Assembly: GCA_903951445.1 (NCBI GenBank)
Contig: CAJBBZ010000276.1
Coordinates: 23,328 to 87,327 of the forward strand
DNA length: 64,000 nucleotides
From: an uncultured beta proteobacterium
GTDB taxonomy: Bacteria > Pseudomonadota > Gammaproteobacteria > Burkholderiales > Burkholderiaceae_C
Direction: 5' to 3'
Shown here: positions 1 through 9,360 of the stretch, piece by piece
How the letters are laid out: every line of letters starts with the position of its first letter
How positions within the stretch are numbered: position 1 is the stretch's first letter
Translations under genes and position numbers: made by a program
Notes under the pieces: generated by a model
Databases searched by the model: none
What the model was told of the DNA's origin: nothing
What the model saw: the letters and a program-made list of their open reading frames with translations, nothing else

Positions 1-3000
1 GCAAGCGGTTGAGCACCAGGGTTTGCTGCGTCTCGGCCAGGCCGATTTCCCAGGGGCTGCCGGCGTGTTTGATGGAAGACCAGGGCGAGGCGCCGGTGCC
101 GCCATCATGTCCGGCGATCACCACATGATCGGCCTTGCATTTGGCCACGCCTGCGGCTACCGTACCCACGCCGATTTCCGACACCAACTTCACGCTAATA
201 TCAGAATGGGGCGCGACGTTTTTCAGGTCGTGAATGAGTTGCGCCAGGTCTTCGATGGAGTAAATATCGTGGTGCGGCGGCGGCGAGATCAGGCCCACAC
301 CGGGCACCGAGTAGCGCAGCTTGCCGATGTACTCAGACACTTTGCTGCCGGGCAATTGCCCGCCTTCGCCAGGCTTGGCGCCTTGCGCCATCTTGATCTG
401 AATCTGGTCCGCGCTGACCAGGTATTCCGCTGTCACGCCAAAGCGGCCCGAAGCCACTTGCTTGATTTTGGAGCGCATCGAATCGCCCGCTTGCAGGGCG
501 TAATCGACCTCAAAAATTTCCTTGCCCAGCAGGTCCGACATGGTCTGGCCTTGCTTGATTGGGATACCTTTGAGTTCGTTGCGATAGCGCAGCGGGTCTT
601 CGCCGCCCTCGCCGGTATTGCTCTTGCCGCCGATGCGGTTCATGGCCACGGCCAAGGTGCTGTGCGCTTCGGTGGAAATAGAGCCTAGCGACATGGCGCC
701 GGTGGCAAAGCGTTTGACGATTTCAGCGGCGGGTTCCACTTCGTCGATGGAGATCGCTTTGGCAGGGTCGATGCGGAACTCAAACAAACCGCGCAGCGTT
801 AGCTGGCGGCGCGTCTGGTCGTTGATGATTTGCGCGTACTCTTTGTAAGTGCTCCAGTTGTTGGCGCGAGTGCTGTGTTGCAGCTTGGCAATTGCATCAG
901 GCGTCCACATATGCTCTTCGCCGCGCACACGCCAAGCGTATTCGCCACCGGCATCCAGGGCGTTGGCCAGCACCGGGTCTTTGCCAAAGGCCAGCTTGTG
1001 GGTGCGGATAGCTTCTTCGGCGATTTCAAAAACGCCTATGCCTTCCACGCGGCTGGGCGTGCCGGTGAAGTATTTACGCACGGTGTCGGTGGACAAACCA
1101 ATCGCCTCAAACAACTGCGCGCCGCAGTAGCTCATGTAGGTGCTGACACCCATCTTGGACATGATTTTGGACAGGCCTTTGCCCACAGCTTTGACGTAGT
1201 TGTAAATCGCTTTGTCGGCGCTGAGCGCACCGGGCAAGCCAGCGCTCATCTGCACCAGGGTTTGCATCGCCAAATAGGGATGCACAGCTTCGGCGCCGTA
1301 ACCGGCGAGCACTGCGAAGTGGTGCACTTCGCGCGCGCTACCGGTTTCCACCACCAAGCCTGCCGTGGTGCGCAAGCCTTCCAACACCAAATGCTGGTGA
1401 ATAGCCGACAGCGCCAGCAAAGCGGGTATCGCCACTTGGGTAGCACCCATAGCGCGGTCGCTGATGATCAGGATGTTGTTGCCGCTCTTGATGGCGTCCA
1501 CCGCTTCGGCGCACAAGGACGCGAGCTTGGCTTCTACGCCTTCGTGGCCCCAGTCCAGCGGGTAAGTAATGTCCAGCGTGTAGCTGCGGAATTTGCCGTG
1601 GGTGTGACGCTCGATGTCGCGCAGCTTGGCCATGTCGGTGAAGTCCAGCACCGGCTGCGACACTTCCAAGCGCATGGGAGGATTGACTTGGTTGATGTCC
1701 AGCAAATTGGGCTTGGGGCCTACAAAAGACACCAGGGACATCACGATAGCTTCTCGAATCGGGTCGATGGGCGGGTTGGTCACCTGGGCAAACAATTGTT
1801 TGAAGTAGCTATACAGCGGCTTGTTTTTATCGCTGAGTACGGCCAAGGGGCTGTCGTTGCCCATAGAGCCCAGGGCTTCTTCGCCCAGACTGGCCATAGG
1901 CGCGATCAGGAATTTCAGGTCTTCCTGCGTGTAGCCGAAGGCTTGCTGGCGGTCTAGTAAATCTGCGGCATTAGGCATGACAGGGGCTGTGCTTTCGCCC
2001 TTAGCCACATGGTCAATCTTGATGCGCAGGTTTTCAATCCATTGCTTGTAGGGACGGCTGTTGGCCAGGCCCGATTTCAGTTCCTCGTCATCGATCATGC
2101 GGCCTTGTTCCAAATCGATCAGGAACATCTTGCCCGGCTGCAAACGCCATTTGCGCACGATCTTGTTTTCGGGCACTGGCAGCACGCCGGACTCGGAGCC
2201 CATGATGACCAAATCATCATCGGTGATGCAATAGCGCGAAGGGCGCAGGCCGTTGCGGTCTAGGGTGGCGCCGATCTGGCGGCCATCGGTAAACACGATA
2301 GAGGCCGGGCCATCCCAGGGCTCAAGCATGGCGGCGTGGTATTCATAAAAAGCGCGGCGGCGCTCGTCCATGGTGCGGTGGTTTTCCCAGGGCTCGGGGA
2401 TCATCATCATCATGGCCTGGCTGATGGGGTAGCCGGCCATGGTCAAGAGCTCTAGGCAGTTGTCAAAAGTAGCGGTGTCCGACTGACCGGCAAAGCTGAT
2501 GGGATACAGCTTTTTCAGGTCAGCAGCCAGCACCGGCGAAGACATCACGCCTTCGCGGGCTTTCATCCAGTTGTAATTGCCTTTGACGGTATTGATCTCG
2601 CCGTTATGCGCCACATAGCGGTAGGGGTGGGCCAGCGGCCACTCGGGGAAAGTGTTGGTAGAAAAACGCTGGTGCACCAGGCCCAGCGCAGACACGCAGC
2701 GCGCGTCTTGCAAGTCTTTGAAATAGGTGCCTACTTGGTCGGCCAGCAACAAACCTTTGTAGATGACCGTGCGGCTGGACATACTGGGAACGTAGTATTC
2801 CTTGCTGTGCTTGAGGTTGAGGTGCTGGATCGCCGCGCTGGCGGTTTTGCGGATGACATAGAGCTTGCGCTCCAACGCGTCTTGCACGATGACATCGTTG
2901 CCGCGACCGATAAACACCTGCCGCATGACCGGCTCTTTTTCACGCACCGTGGGGGACATGGGCATGTCGGCGTTGACCGGCACATCGCGCCAGCCTAAAA

Positions 3001-3382
3001 ACACCTGGCCTTCGGCCTTGATGGCGCGTTCCATTTCCTGCTCGCAGGCCAGACGCGAGGCGTGCTCCTTGGGTAGAAAAATCATGCCAACGCCGTATTC
3101 GCCAGCAGCGGGCAGTTGCACTCCCTGGGCCGCCATTTCTTCGCGGTAGAGCGCATCGGGCAATTGAATCAAGATACCCGCGCCATCGCCCATGAGCTTG
3201 TCTGCGCCCACTGCGCCGCGGTGGTCCAGGTTTTCCAGAATCTTGAGCGCGTTGCTGACAATGCTGTGGCTTTTCTCGCCCCGGATGTGGGCCACAAAGC
3301 CCACTCCGCAAGCGTCATGCTCATGCTCCCCCGCATACAAACCAAATTGCTGCAGATGCTCCTTTTCAGCCGCCGTGGTCAT
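1..3382 (-). CDS. gltB: Glutamate synthase (NADPH) large subunit, 3' end outside window
   Basis: Large subunit of glutamate synthase, which makes two glutamates from glutamine and 2-oxoglutarate in cytosolic ammonia assimilation. The frame stays open from the ATG at 3382 to the left edge, about 1127 codons; family members run to about 1500-1600. A 24-residue propeptide precedes HDACGVG, so Cys25 should become the N-terminal nucleophile of the glutaminase domain after processing. The last residues seen ([13 protein letters not shown], then the SPWEIGLAE stretch) belong to the FMN-binding synthase domain. The 3Fe-4S cysteines and C-terminal beta-helix lie beyond the window. An AGGAG stands 7-8 nt before the ATG. 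gltD would be expected next, outside the window. Product identification is firm. Confidence 0.96.
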   Translation of the reverse strand, partial: MTTAAEKEHLQQFGLYAGEHEHDACGVGFVAHIRGEKSHSIVSNALKILENLDHRGAVGADKLMGDGAGILIQLPDALYREEMAAQGVQLPAAGEYGVGMIFLPKEHASRLACEQEMERAIKAEGQVFLGWRDVPVNADMPMSPTVREKEPVMRQVFIGRGNDVIVQDALERKLYVIRKTASAAIQHLNLKHSKEYYVPSMSSRTVIYKGLLLADQVGTYFKDLQDARCVSALGLVHQRFSTNTFPEWPLAHPYRYVAHNGEINTVKGNYNWMKAREGVMSSPVLAADLKKLYPISFAGQSDTATFDNCLELLTMAGYPISQAMMMMIPEPWENHRTMDERRRAFYEYHAAMLEPWDGPASIVFTDGRQIGATLDRNGLRPSRYCITDDDLVIMGSESGVLPVPENKIVRKWRLQPGKMFLIDLEQGRMIDDEELKSGLANSRPYKQWIENLRIKIDHVAKGESTAPVMPNAADLLDRQQAFGYTQEDLKFLIAPMASLGEEALGSMGNDSPLAVLSDKNKPLYSYFKQLFAQVTNPPIDPIREAIVMSLVSFVGPKPNLLDINQVNPPMRLEVSQPVLDFTDMAKLRDIERHTHGKFRSYTLDITYPLDWGHEGVEAKLASLCAEAVDAIKSGNNILIISDRAMGATQVAIPALLALSAIHQHLVLEGLRTTAGLVVETGSAREVHHFAVLAGYGAEAVHPYLAMQTLVQMSAGLPGALSADKAIYNYVKAVGKGLSKIMSKMGVSTYMSYCGAQLFEAIGLSTDTVRKYFTGTPSRVEGIGVFEIAEEAIRTHKLAFGKDPVLANALDAGGEYAWRVRGEEHMWTPDAIAKLQHSTRANNWSTYKEYAQIINDQTRRQLTLRGLFEFRIDPAKAISIDEVEPAAEIVKRFATGAMSLGSISTEAHSTLAVAMNRIGGKSNTGEGGEDPLRYRNELKGIPIKQGQTMSDLLGKEIFEVDYALQAGDSMRSKIKQVASGRFGVTAEYLVSADQIQIKMAQGAKPGEGGQLPGSKVSEYIGKLRYSVPGVGLISPPPHHDIYSIEDLAQLIHDLKNVAPHSDISVKLVSEIGVGTVAAGVAKCKADHVVIAGHDGGTGASPWSSIKHAGSPWEIGLAETQQTLVLNRL

Positions 3383-3447
3383 AACCCGCTCCTGGAAAAA
3401 TTACAAAGGACGACAAGCATACTGCAACGCAACATCATTTTTTGAAA

Positions 3448-3519
3448 AATAATTGGGGTCAGAACCTAATTAATTCCCCTAAAGCCAGGAATTCCGTAAA
3501 TTGGGGACAGGTTAAATTT
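3448..3519. repeat. AT-rich GGGG-box sequence beside the transposase gene
   Basis: Between gltB and the transposase lie two short AT-rich stretches opening with a G4 run: TTGGGGTCAG at 3453 and TTGGGGACAGGTT at 3501. The second is repeated in inverted orientation on the other side of the transposase gene. Sequences of this kind are often found around REP-associated transposases in proteobacteria (recollection, not a search). I see no gene here. Confidence 0.45.
3503..3513 (+). repeat. Left inverted repeat GGGGACAGGTT flanking the transposase
   Basis: GGGGACAGGTT at 3503-3513 is the exact reverse complement of 4298-4308. The match extends outward (AAATT here, AAATA in the other copy) to about 16 nt with one mismatch. 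The pair brackets the single transposase gene, so it may mark the ends of a mobile or formerly mobile unit of about 810 bp. Confidence 0.6.
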
Positions 3520-3561
3520 GAACGAAAAGGCGGCTGAAATAGCGATTAGCCGATTAGGCGC

Positions 3562-4263
3562 CTAGGTGATTGCAGACGGCGCCAGCGGCGGCCTGCCGGC
3601 CTTGGATTTGCTGATACGACGCTCGGTGCGTTTTTGTAAAGCCGCCACAAAATCCGCCTCGCCCAGCGCCCAGCCGCGCAGCGTGGCATCGGTCAGGGCT
3701 TGTTGGGCGGAACCGTCCACGCCCGATTGCACCCAGGTCTGATAAGCGGCCTCGCGGGCAAACGGCGTGTTGCCCATTTCCCAGTACAGCGGGTGCGGGC
3801 TGACTAAGGGGTCGGCGCGCTGCCCGGTGTAATGCGCATACGAAGACCAGGCATAGTCCTGTGGCCCCGCCACCATGCCCGCGCGCACCGGGTTGAGGTC
3901 GATATAGGCCATGCATTGCAGCAAATAGCGCTCGGTCTGTAAGACGGTGGAGCGGTAACGCCCTTCCCATAAAGTACCGGTGCGCTGCTGCTTGCGGTTG
4001 AAATACTGCACATAGCCGCGGCCCACGGCTTGCATCATGCGCGGCAGGCCCTCGGCGTCCTGCGGGGTCAGCAAGACATGGAAATGGTTGCTCATCAGCA
4101 CATAGGCGTGCACTGCGACCTGGCATTCGCGGGCATGGGTACGCAGCAACTCCAGCAAATGCCGGTAATCAGCGGCGCTGGAGAAAATCGCCTGCCGGTT
4201 ATTACCGCGCTGGATGATGTGGTGCGGGTAGCCGGGCAGGCTGAGGCGGGGAAGGCGGGCCAT
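3562..4263 (-). CDS. REP-associated tyrosine transposase (RayT, Y1_Tnp family)
   Basis: A 233-residue single-domain transposase of the IS200/IS605-related Y1 family that acts on REP hairpins. Visible motifs are HHIIQRGNNRQAIF near the N-terminus, the metal-binding HFH at residues 60-62 (SNHFHVLL), the tyrosine region GRGYVQYFNRK (Tyr84/Tyr87) and the conserved YIDLNPVRAG block. The frame can be extended to a TTG at 4299, but the ATG at 4263 gives the usual MARLPRL start. Only a weak ribosome site is visible. No partner gene is present. Family members are usually single-copy domesticated enzymes; no frameshift or missing key residue is seen, so it is probably intact. Confidence 0.9.
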   Translation of the reverse strand: MARLPRLSLPGYPHHIIQRGNNRQAIFSSAADYRHLLELLRTHARECQVAVHAYVLMSNHFHVLLTPQDAEGLPRMMQAVGRGYVQYFNRKQQRTGTLWEGRYRSTVLQTERYLLQCMAYIDLNPVRAGMVAGPQDYAWSSYAHYTGQRADPLVSPHPLYWEMGNTPFAREAAYQTWVQSGVDGSAQQALTDATLRGWALGEADFVAALQKRTERRISKSKAGRPPLAPSAIT

Positions 4264-4297
4264 GGGCGATGCGGAGGGTTTGCCGCATCTTATCGCC

Positions 4298-4308
4298 AAC
4301 CTGTCCCC
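4298..4308 (-). repeat. Right inverted repeat AACCTGTCCCC flanking the transposase
   Basis: Exact inverse of 3503-3513. It lies 35 nt upstream of the transposase start, so it could also overlap its promoter. Confidence 0.6.
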
Positions 4309-4325
4309 TATTTAGATATGGCCCT

Positions 4326-4386
4326 GGGCAGCGCCATTTGATGTGGGCGCTGGCCAAGCCTTGTGATGTGTGCGCCGGGCAGCGCC
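4326..4386. repeat. REP-like palindromic remnant next to the transposase
   Basis: GGGCAGCGCC occurs twice (4326-4335 and 4377-4386). The first copy forms a perfect 7-bp hairpin, CAGCGCC (4329-4335) with GGCGCTG (4346-4352), around a 10-nt loop. The spacing and the neighbouring RayT gene suggest a short BIME/REP element. It could equally be a transcription end signal for the flanking minus-strand lipoprotein gene. No genome-wide copy number can be judged from one window. Confidence 0.35.
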
Positions 4387-4392
4387 TTTTTC

Positions 4393-4860
4393 TTAACGCG
4401 GCGCGCGCGAGACGCGAACCTTGCCGCCAGAAGTCACGATGATCACGGAGTCACCGGCCAACAAAGTTTCGTTGCCCTTGGCTTGCACGATGGCGCGGCG
4501 ATCGCCATTGCGCAATTGGACAATGATTTCAAAGGCTTCTTCTTTGGTCGCCATGCGCTCAATGGCATTGCCTGCCAGCGCGCCCGCCACCCCAGCCAAT
4601 ACGCCCAAGCCGATTTTTTCGCGCTGGATGGTGCTGCCACCGGTGCCTACCGCAGCGCCAACGATACCGCCTGCGGCTGCGCCCATGCCGGATTGGCTGC
4701 CATCGACCGTAACGGGCCGAATACTGATAACCGTACCGTCCTGCACCTGGGCCGCCACTTGGGCGTCCTGGCGGCTGATGACGTCGGGGCTGCTGGTGGC
4801 GCAGGCGCTCAGTACCGTAACCGCAACTACGAGCACAAGACTTTGAACTGTGTTTCTCAT
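4393..4860 (-). CDS. Outer-membrane lipoprotein with glycine zipper (SlyB/Pcp-like)
   Basis: 155-residue envelope lipoprotein. The ATG at 4860 starts a signal peptide ending in the lipobox LSAC (Cys20), preceded by an AAGGGA ribosome site; the longer open frame to 4923 has no such support. Residues about 55-100 hold two glycine-rich membrane-spanning zippers (GAAAGGIVGAAVGTGG and GLGVLAGVAGALAG). The C-terminal part (EIIVQLRNGDRRAIVQ) is the small beta-rich SlyB-type domain. These proteins sit in the outer membrane and stabilise beta-barrel and LPS assemblies in enterobacteria; here the role is by family only. It is apparently monocistronic. Confidence 0.85.
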   Translation of the reverse strand: MRNTVQSLVLVVAVTVLSACATSSPDVISRQDAQVAAQVQDGTVISIRPVTVDGSQSGMGAAAGGIVGAAVGTGGSTIQREKIGLGVLAGVAGALAGNAIERMATKEEAFEIIVQLRNGDRRAIVQAKGNETLLAGDSVIIVTSGGKVRVSRAPR

Positions 4861-4954
4861 GTAAATCCCTTTAGTAATATTAAAAATGGAGGCTAAAGCC
4901 GCACAACTTATGAACCCGGCCACGGGACTATTGCGACGGCGTGCTGTGGTAACG

Positions 4955-4972
4955 CGCCAGCCTGCGCTGGCG
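4955..4972 (-). terminator. Hairpin after the methyltransferase gene, possible terminator
   Basis: CGCCAG (4955-4960) pairs with CTGGCG (4967-4972) around a 6-nt loop, just downstream of the minus-strand stop at 4978. The extra AA/TT flank extends the stem but no clear U run follows on the minus strand, so rho-independent termination is uncertain. Confidence 0.35.
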
Positions 4973-4977
4973 TTGTC

Positions 4978-5946
4978 TTAAGAATTGTCCGCCCGCCATG
5001 TAAACCGCGTGTCAATCAGGTCTTTCAGGCCGAATTGTTCGCCAATTTCCTGGATGCGCTGCGCGCAAGCGCGTTTTTTCTGGCCGGTGTAGCGGGCCAA
5101 AATCAATTCATTTTTCATGCTGTGCTCCCAGCCCACCAGCTCGGTCACCGTCACTTGGTAGCCACTGGCCTCCAAATACAGGCAGCGCAGCACATTGGTA
5201 ATCTGGCTGCCCAGCTCGCGTGTGTGCAAAGGGTGGCGCCACAACTCTGCCAAAGGCGTGCGCGACAGCATCAGCGCTTTGTTGCTTCCTAAATGGCGCG
5301 CCGCTTCCGCCTGGCAGCAAGGCACCAGCGCAAAAGCGCGTGCTTGCTTGGCAAGGCCGAAGGCAATGGCGTCGTCGGTGGCGCTATCGCAGGCATGCAA
5401 GGCGGTGACCAGGTCGATGCGCGGTGGCAGCAAGGCCGAATGCGCCGATTCGGCCACCGTCACATCCAGAAACTGCATGCGCGCAAAACCCAGTTGCGCG
5501 GCCAGTGCGCGCGATTTCTCCACCAATTCGCTGCGGCTTTCGATGCCATAAACCTGGCCACTGTCCAGGTGGTTGAAAAACAAGTCGTAGAGGATGAAGC
5601 CCAAATAGGACTTGCCCGCGCCGTGGTCGGCCACCGTCAAGCCCTGCTCTGTGTGCGCGGCGTCTGCGGACCCTGCAGGCGTTAATTCGCGTAATAAGGT
5701 TTCGATGAATTGGTAGAGGTGGTACACCTGCTTGAGCTTGCGCCGCGAGTCCTGATTTAGCAGGCCTTCGCGGGTGAGGATGTGCAAATGCTGGAGCAAG
5801 GCGATGGACTGGCCTGGGCGCAGCAGTTCGGCCAGTTGCTGATCCCGCGCGGCTTGGCGACCACCCGCCGCTACCGCTCGCGACGCTTTGCCTGGCCGTG
5901 CTACTTTGCCGAGACTTTTTCCTGCAGCATCACTTTGCGACTTCAT
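4978..5946 (-). CDS. SAM-dependent methyltransferase (Methyltransf_32-like)
   Basis: 322-residue class I methyltransferase. The SAM-binding motif I is VADHGAGKSYLGFILYD, followed by an acidic loop (GIESR). The block LHACDSATDDAIAFG and the later PCCQAE resemble the domain found in eukaryotic GSTCD/METTL25-type proteins. The substrate is unknown; RNA or a small molecule are both possible. The ATG at 5946 overlaps the stop of the upstream DUF1415 gene (ATGA), which fixes the start; the longer frame to 6036 would overlap 30 codons of that gene. The N-terminal 35 residues are basic and low-complexity. It is the last gene of the pil-aro-dgt run. Confidence 0.8.
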   Translation of the reverse strand: MKSQSDAAGKSLGKVARPGKASRAVAAGGRQAARDQQLAELLRPGQSIALLQHLHILTREGLLNQDSRRKLKQVYHLYQFIETLLRELTPAGSADAAHTEQGLTVADHGAGKSYLGFILYDLFFNHLDSGQVYGIESRSELVEKSRALAAQLGFARMQFLDVTVAESAHSALLPPRIDLVTALHACDSATDDAIAFGLAKQARAFALVPCCQAEAARHLGSNKALMLSRTPLAELWRHPLHTRELGSQITNVLRCLYLEASGYQVTVTELVGWEHSMKNELILARYTGQKKRACAQRIQEIGEQFGLKDLIDTRFTWRADNS

Positions 5947-6527
5947 GGCGCGCCCTCCATGCTCTGCGGGGGTGTGACCGTCTGCAAATCTTGCCAGCCT
6001 TGTAGCCCGAGATCGCGCAGCCGCGCGATATTGCACTCGTAAATCAGCGCCGCATCCGGGTAAGCGGCCACCGCGCGGTCCATGCTGTCTTCGCGCAGCA
6101 GGTGCAATATGGGATAGGGCGCGCGGTTGGTGTAATGCGCCATATCGCCCGCCGGTGCATCGGCAAATTCAAACTGCGGATGGAAACTGGCAATTTGCAA
6201 AACCCCATCCAAGTTCAGGGTGCGCAGTAATTTTTCTGCGCGTTGCACCAAGCCGTGGAAATTCCAAAAATCAGGGAAGGCATCGGGCAGGATCAACAAA
6301 GTCGTGTCGCGCTGCTCGGGGGCTTGGGCTAGTAAATCTTGCAACTCGGCGGCCAGTGCATCGAGCACATCCGCAGTGTCTTGCGCCCAGCACAGGGCAT
6401 AGTGGATTTGGCCTTTGGCATGCACGGCCTTGGCAAAAGGACACAAGTTCAGACCGATAACAGCGCGCTCCAGCCAGCCTTGGGTGGCCTGCAAGACTTC
6501 ACTTGTGCGTGCCGCGCAAGCGCTCAT
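5943..6527 (-). CDS. DUF1415 family protein
   Basis: 194 residues matching the DUF1415 family of uncharacterised proteobacterial proteins, recognised by WLERAVIGLNLCPFAKAVHAKGQI near the N-terminus, LLILPDAFPDFWNF in the middle and FHPQFEFA...NRAPYPILHLLRE. Function is unknown. The conserved Cys, His and Asn positions are intact. It overlaps dgt upstream (start ATG at 6527, dgt stop TGA in the same ATGA) and the methyltransferase downstream by 4 nt, so the three are probably translationally coupled. Confidence 0.85.
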   Translation of the reverse strand: MSACAARTSEVLQATQGWLERAVIGLNLCPFAKAVHAKGQIHYALCWAQDTADVLDALAAELQDLLAQAPEQRDTTLLILPDAFPDFWNFHGLVQRAEKLLRTLNLDGVLQIASFHPQFEFADAPAGDMAHYTNRAPYPILHLLREDSMDRAVAAYPDAALIYECNIARLRDLGLQGWQDLQTVTPPQSMEGAP

Positions 6528-7684
6528 GCCAAAAGCACACGGCCCGTCAGCCGCTGGTGCTCGCGTGATGCAAAACGGTCGGTCATACCCGCAATATAGT
6601 CGGCCACACGCCGATAGGTCTGTGCTTGCGGCGCGCTTGCATCCGCGCCCGCCTGCATGGCCGCCGGGTCGTTCACGTACGCGGCGAACAAATCGCCCAC
6701 CACCTGGCGCGCCTTGTCCATGGTCTCCAGCACACGCGGATGGCGGTACAGCGAGGCAAACAAAAAGGCCTTGAGCTGCGCGGTTTCCTGCTGCATAGCG
6801 GGACTAAATTGCACCAGCGGCGGGCAGTTGCGCACCGCCTGCACATCCGCAGGCGCGGCCAGGGCGATGGCGGCCTGGGTGCTGTCCATCAAGTCGTAAA
6901 TCTGGCTGCTGAGCATGAGGCGGGCCGTTTCGTACAACCAGCGCCGGGCCTTGTGCACCAGTTCCACATTGGCACGCGCGGCCTGCTCGCTAAAGCGCCC
7001 GAACAAGGGCACTTGCTGCACCTGCGCCAGCTCTATCAGGCCAGAGCGCACGCCGTCGTCAATGTCGTGCGCGTTATAGGCAATCTCGTCGGCAAGGTTG
7101 CACAACTGGGCCTCCAGGCCAGGCTGCGCGCGCCGCAAAAAACGCGCGCCCACGCCGCCCTGCCCATCTGCAAACGCAGGCTCTTGGGCTTCGATCAACT
7201 CCGCGTTGTGGCGGGAGCAGTGTTTCAAGATGCCTTCGCGGGTTTCAAAGCACAGGTTCAGGCCGTCAAAGTCGGGGTAGCGTTCTTCGAGGTGATCCAC
7301 CACGCGCAGGCTTTGTAAGTTGTGTTCAAAACCGCCGTGCCCGGCCATGCAGGCATCGAGCGCGTCCTGCCCGGCATGACCAAAAGGCGTGTGGCCCAGG
7401 TCATGGGCCAGGGCGATGGCTTCCACCAGGTCTTCGTCCAGGCCCAAGGTGCGCGCCATGGAACGGCCCAGTTGCGCCACTTCTAAGGAATGCGTGAGGC
7501 GGGTGCGAAACAAATCACCTTCGTGGTTCAGAAATACCTGGGTTTTATAGACCAAGCGGCGAAAGGCGGTGGAGTGGACGATGCGGTCGCGGTCGCGCTG
7601 GAATTCGGTGCGCGTGGGCGCCGGGCTTTGCGGGTGGCGCCGGCCCCGGCTCTGCGCCGGGTCACTGGCATAGGGCGCGCGCAT
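6524..7684 (-). CDS. dgt: Deoxyguanosinetriphosphate triphosphohydrolase-like protein
   Basis: 386-residue HD-domain dNTPase. The HD metal ligands are visible in RLTHSLEV and AHDLGHTPFGHAG, and the N-terminal RDRDRIVHSTAFRRLVYKTQVF is the family signature. It hydrolyses dGTP (or other dNTPs in this shorter class) to the nucleoside and triphosphate, which affects nucleotide pools and can limit foreign DNA. The start ATG at 7684 shares one base with the aroB stop (TGATG). Dgt following aroK-aroB is the usual order in Burkholderiales. Confidence 0.95.
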   Translation of the reverse strand: MRAPYASDPAQSRGRRHPQSPAPTRTEFQRDRDRIVHSTAFRRLVYKTQVFLNHEGDLFRTRLTHSLEVAQLGRSMARTLGLDEDLVEAIALAHDLGHTPFGHAGQDALDACMAGHGGFEHNLQSLRVVDHLEERYPDFDGLNLCFETREGILKHCSRHNAELIEAQEPAFADGQGGVGARFLRRAQPGLEAQLCNLADEIAYNAHDIDDGVRSGLIELAQVQQVPLFGRFSEQAARANVELVHKARRWLYETARLMLSSQIYDLMDSTQAAIALAAPADVQAVRNCPPLVQFSPAMQQETAQLKAFLFASLYRHPRVLETMDKARQVVGDLFAAYVNDPAAMQAGADASAPQAQTYRRVADYIAGMTDRFASREHQRLTGRVLLA

Positions 7685-8793
7685 CAGGCAGCGCAGCAGC
7701 GGTCGATCACCGCGCGCACCAGCGCATCTTCGGCGCCGCGCATGCAGGCACGGCCCGGCCCGTCGATCAGCACAAAACGGATGGCACCGGCTTCGGCTTT
7801 TTTGTCCACCCGCATCAGCGCCAGGTAACGTCCGGCGTTGTCGCTGGCGTCGAGCACCGGGCCGCGCACTGGCAAACCGGCGGCGGCGATCAGGCGCGTC
7901 AAGCGCTGCACAAATGCCGCGTCCACCAAGCCCAGCGCTTGCGAGAGATGGGCTGCCATCACCATGCCGCAGCCCACGGCCTCGCCATGCAGCCAGTCGC
8001 CATAGCCCAGGCCCGCCTCGATGGCGTGGCCAAAGGTGTGGCCGAAATTGAGAATGGCGCGCAAGCCGCCTTCACGTTCGTCTTGTGAAACCACCTGCGC
8101 CTTGATCTCGCAGCTACGCCGCACCGCGTGGGCTAGGGCCTGCACATCGCGCGCAACCAGGGCGTCAATATGGGCTTCGATCCAATCCAGAAAAGCCATA
8201 TCCGCAATCGGTCCGTATTTGATGACCTCGGCCAAACCGGCGCTGACTTCGCGTGCGGGCAGGGTTTTGAGGGTATCCAAATCGCACAGCACGCGCTGCG
8301 GTTGGTAGAAGGCGCCCACCATGTTTTTGCCCAGCGGGTGGTTGATACCGGTCTTGCCGCCCACCGAGGAATCCACCTGCGCCAAGAGCGTAGTGGGCAC
8401 TTGCACAAAGGGCACGCCACGCATATAGCTGGCGGCGGCAAAACCCGTCATATCGCCGACCACGCCGCCGCCCAGGGCGAACAAAACAGTTTTGCGGTCG
8501 CAATTATTTTGCAGCAGCGCGTCAAAAATAAGGTTGAGGGTTTGCCAGTCTTTATGGGCCTCGCCGTCGGGCAAAACGAGCAGGTGGACGCTAGCGTAAT
8601 GGGGCTGCAAAGCGGCTTGCAGGGCGGCGGCGTAGAGCGGGGCTACGGTGCTGTTGCTTACGATCAGCGCTGTGGAAGCCTTCGGAAGGTCCGCAAAGCT
8701 GGCCGCATCCGAGAGCAAGCCGCTGCCGATCTGGATGGGGTAACTGCGCTCGCCTAGGGCGATGGTGAGGGAGTGCAAAAGCGGGGACGTCAT
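7684..8793 (-). CDS. aroB: 3-dehydroquinate synthase
   Basis: 369 residues, the usual length. AroB cyclises DAHP to 3-dehydroquinate, step two of the shikimate pathway, using NAD and a divalent metal. The signatures are present: the NAD-binding DGEAHKDW and [31 protein letters not shown], the metal/active-site [13 protein letters not shown], and HGEAVGCGM. It lies 6 nt after aroK and one base into dgt, so the three form an operon continuous with the pilus genes. Confidence 0.98.
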   Translation of the reverse strand: MTSPLLHSLTIALGERSYPIQIGSGLLSDAASFADLPKASTALIVSNSTVAPLYAAALQAALQPHYASVHLLVLPDGEAHKDWQTLNLIFDALLQNNCDRKTVLFALGGGVVGDMTGFAAASYMRGVPFVQVPTTLLAQVDSSVGGKTGINHPLGKNMVGAFYQPQRVLCDLDTLKTLPAREVSAGLAEVIKYGPIADMAFLDWIEAHIDALVARDVQALAHAVRRSCEIKAQVVSQDEREGGLRAILNFGHTFGHAIEAGLGYGDWLHGEAVGCGMVMAAHLSQALGLVDAAFVQRLTRLIAAAGLPVRGPVLDASDNAGRYLALMRVDKKAEAGAIRFVLIDGPGRACMRGAEDALVRAVIDRCCAA

Positions 8794-8799
8794 AGCCCG

Positions 8800-9360
8800 C
8801 TAGTTTAGGCGTCTGGGCGGGGTGATATGCAGCTGGCCCAGAATCGAATTGACCAGACTGGACACCGACGGACGACCGGTCTCGACCGTGTGGTGCGCCG
8901 TCTCGCGGTACAGCGGGTCGCGCTGGGCGAACAAATCGCGCAAGCGGGCCATGGGGTCGGCCACTTGCAGCAGCGGCCGCTTATGGTCGTGGCGCAAGCG
9001 GCGCATCAAATCTTCGGGCTGGGATTGCAGGTACACCACCGTTCCGGCGGCGCGCAAGGCGTCGCGGTTGGCGGGGCGCAAGATAGCGCCGCCGCCGGTG
9101 GCCAGCACGCCCGGCTCCTGGGCGCAGAGTTGGGCGATCACCTCTTGCTCGATATCGCGAAAGCGCTCTTCGCCTTCCCGCTCAAAAAACTCCCGGATGG
9201 AGCAACCGAGCCGCAACTCGATGGCCTGGTCCGAATCCAAAAAAGACGTCTGCAAGCGCCGGGCCATATGTCTGCCAACGGTAGATTTGCCGGAACCTGG
9301 GAGGCCGATGAGGATGATCAAAAGCGATGCAGTGGGGTGAGAAGGAAGATTGAATATCAA
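8800..9360 (-). CDS. aroK: Shikimate kinase
   Basis: 186-residue P-loop kinase that phosphorylates shikimate. Walker A GLPGSGKST is at residues 19-27, followed by the shikimate-binding DSDQAIE and GGGAIL. The frame has no upstream ATG. The TTG at 9360 overlaps the stop of the Ig-like gene in TTGA, so a coupled TTG start is likely; a second TTG 13 codons later is the alternative. No strong Shine-Dalgarno precedes either. In most relatives aroK directly follows pilQ; here one gene lies between. Confidence 0.95.
   Translation of the reverse strand: MIFNLPSHPTASLLIILIGLPGSGKSTVGRHMARRLQTSFLDSDQAIELRLGCSIREFFEREGEERFRDIEQEVIAQLCAQEPGVLATGGGAILRPANRDALRAAGTVVYLQSQPEDLMRRLRHDHKRPLLQVADPMARLRDLFAQRDPLYRETAHHTVETGRPSVSSLVNSILGQLHITPPRRLN

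Noticed and set aside
23..3452. Several plus-strand open frames of 80-375 codons across gltB
   Set aside because: They are antisense to the continuous gltB frame, have low-complexity His/Arg-rich composition and no ribosome sites.
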